Positions 62,626 to 64,000 of a DNA stretch of 64,000 bases are shown piece after piece. This DNA is from Gambelia wislizenii (lineage: Eukaryota > Chordata > Lepidosauria > Squamata > Crotaphytidae), in the NCBI GenBank assembly GCA_030847615.1, contig JAUMIR010000015.1:823501-887500 (forward strand), written 5' to 3'. A model generated the notes under the pieces. It was not told the DNA's origin and did no database searches. It saw only the letters and a list, made by a program, of their open reading frames with translations. The first letter of the stretch is position 1; the number at the start of each line of letters is the position of its first letter. Made by a program: the position numbers and the translations under genes.

Positions 62626-62832
62626 CCCCTGGCTGCTTCAGGTGTGCTGCGTGATTGCAGCCAACTGAATCTTGGCCCCGGTCCTTCCAAGACTCCCACA
62701 CCAGGGCCTGATCCTGCAAAGAGGCTGTGCAGCCAGGAGTCTAGTCCTGCAAGGAGAGGCAGATCCTGACACCTAAGCAGCCAACCAGCACACTGAAAAT
62801 GGCAACGTGCCCAAGAGAATTATATATAGAGA

Positions 62833-63384
62833 TTTTTTATTTCTATAGCACCTTCAATGTGCATGATGCTTTAGAAGAAAAAGAACAACAAAACTATTCC
62901 TTGCCCTCAAGCTTACAATGTAGCTTTGCCAGAGTTTAATCCCCAGCATCTTCCAGAGGTGATGCTAGAAAGGTCCCCTTTCCCAGCTTGTCTCTGTGGA
63001 TCCTGTCCGCACACGACTAAATTCGAATCCACACCAGCCCCATCCATGGATGCACAACCACATGGATAATGGCTTTGACAGCTACTTCTATGACCTCAAG
63101 AGAGTTCAGGCCAATCAAAGAAGGCCAGGGAGAGAAAACTTTGACTTGCGCAAGGAGGGAGGCTCAGGTTCTGGGTCCAGATCTGGCTCCCGGGTGCTGG
63201 CCGAGAGGGGAACAACCCCTTCTTTTTGAGGGGCCGTTGTTGGGTGACTTCCCAGCTGTTCAGTTTCAGAAGGCTGAAATAAATGCCAGAAAGAAACTAT
63301 TCCAGAACACGGAAAAAAACAAGGAAAATAGCTGAAATTCTTCCCTTCCTCTTAAAGCAGTGAGAGCTTCAAGCTAATAGATTG
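62833..63384. other. Unique flank with a 77-codon frame
   Basis: 62845-62935 looks like an old LINE/SINE scrap ('caatgtgcatgatgctttag'). The frame 62996-63229 is Gly/Ser/Arg-rich at its end and matches nothing I recognise. Segment 63285-63330 is shared with 58514-58575 ('agaaagaaactattccagaac'). Confidence 0.25.
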
Positions 63385-63483
63385 GGCCCACTTCTGTATC
63401 TGCAGGGGATACATTCCCAGACTTAGCCCAGTATGTGAAACCGCGTATAATAACAAACCTCCATAGAATACCATAGAATTGCA
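63385..63483. mobile_element. Tigger-like element (family T2), truncated
   Basis: 'tgtatctgcaggggatacattc', 'gtgaaaccgcgtataataac' and 'ataccatagaattgcattc'. Broken off by the LINE at 63485. Confidence 0.7.
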
Positions 63484-63484
63484 T

Positions 63485-64000
63485 TCTCTGACTTTTCTTC
63501 GCAAACGAAGATTCAGGAAGGACTCATCCCACGTTTTCTGCAAGCGCGCTGATGACTGAAAAGGCCAATCCAAGATAGACAAGTCCGGTTGCAGAAAGCA
63601 CAGCAGAAGGTCTCCTTGGGTGATGTTTTTAGCTTGTGATTCTTTTTGCGTTGTCGTTCCTCTTCAAGACTTGTTCAGCGTGAGTTTTCAAATAAGGCTG
63701 CAGCATTGTGGATAGTGCGTCTCCATGCCTCCCGATGTGAGGCCAGGGCGGACCACTGTTGGTGATCAATTTGGCCAAGCCTGAGATGTTGTTTCAGGGA
63801 GTCTTTGTATCGCTTTTTTGGAGTGCCCCTCTTACGCTGACCCGTGACGAGTTCACCGTAGAGCAGTACTTTGGGGAGGTGTGGTCCTCCATCCTAGAAA
63901 CGTGCCCTGCCCAGCGCAGCTGCGTTCTCAATATCATGGCCTCAGTGCTGGTGATCCCTGCTTGCTCAAGGACAGCAACGTTTGTCACATAGTCAGTCCA
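63485..64000 (-). mobile_element. Non-LTR retrotransposon family V, runs off the window
   Basis: Antisense copy from its 3' end (gcaaacgaagattcag) through the CCHH tail to the region encoding TSTEAMILRTQLRWAGHVSR. Continues beyond base 64000. Confidence 0.88.

Larger units (their letters stand above)
61034..62832 (-). mobile_element. Non-autonomous Helitron (about 1.8 kb)
   Basis: On the - strand it starts TCTCTATATATAATTCTC after an A (62833) and ends GGGTATGGCTAG before a T (61033): the A^TC...CTAG^T rule. Its 3' terminus (GTGTACGTTACG...GGTATGGCTAG) and 5' region (tcttgggcacgttgcc) match the 731-1490 Helitron. The body carries a CA-rich minisatellite (61228-61880) and a large tandem duplication (61985-62625). 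Near its 3' end an inverted copy of the 5' start (TCTATATATATAAAATGG at about 61064) is present. No Rep/helicase. Confidence 0.75.

Noticed and set aside
62996..63229. Small protein gene of 77 codons
   Set aside because: No homologue recognised, no splice or promoter context; the Gly/Ser/Arg run is low-complexity.

Overview
This is vertebrate nuclear DNA, most likely from a squamate reptile (lizard-type genome). The evidence is a Kir4.1 potassium channel with near-mammalian sequence, two-thirds or more of the window filled with interspersed repeats (abundant CR1 LINEs, L1 and RTE-like pieces, a second non-LTR family, CORE-SINEs, Tigger-like and other TIR elements, Helitrons), and many long microsatellites. 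No bacterial, plasmid or CRISPR feature is present. The species assignment is inference from repeat content; I cannot run a search.

Only two protein-coding loci are supported, both on the + strand. KCNJ10 has its whole coding region in one exon (15171-16307, 378 aa), directly behind a splice acceptor, so its 5' non-coding exon lies upstream. A SLAM-family receptor gene follows: signal-peptide exon (36389-36446), V-type Ig exon (41727-42050) and C2-type Ig exon (44736-45002), all in phase 1. Its transmembrane and cytoplasmic exons are not securely located; a hydrophobic 19-codon run at 54336-54392 is a weak candidate. From memory, the human 1q23 order is KCNJ10 - PIGM - SLAMF9 on one strand, so KCNJ10 followed by a SLAM gene in the same orientation fits conserved synteny and suggests a SLAMF9/SLAMF8-like gene. 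No PIGM-like ORF is visible between them.

Layout: 0.5-8.7 kb, repeats including a short Helitron (731-1490) and nested CR1 copies; 8.8-10.1 kb, a GC-richer unique stretch that could hold KCNJ10 promoter or 5' exon sequence; 10-15 kb, CR1 and TIR elements; 15.2-18 kb, KCNJ10 and flank; 20.7-24.2 kb, a striking 84-bp tandem array of 41 length-perfect units grown from the centre of a Tigger-like palindromic element; 25.7-26.8 kb, CR1; 26.8-27.8 kb, a unique stretch with a perfect FOX-type palindrome; 28-36 kb, CR1, L1 and another LINE family; 36-45 kb, SLAM gene with repeat-filled introns, including a 1.1-kb TATC-type microsatellite; 46-60 kb, CR1 and fold-back elements; 61.0-62.8 kb, a second, larger Helitron on the - strand with internal CA-rich satellites; window end, a truncated LINE.

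The strongest unusual signals are the 84-bp array (hairpin-forming, 15-unit higher-order period, no indels across 3.36 kb), multimeric CR1 3' ends that appear to have inserted as one unit, and the two Helitrons with matching termini.
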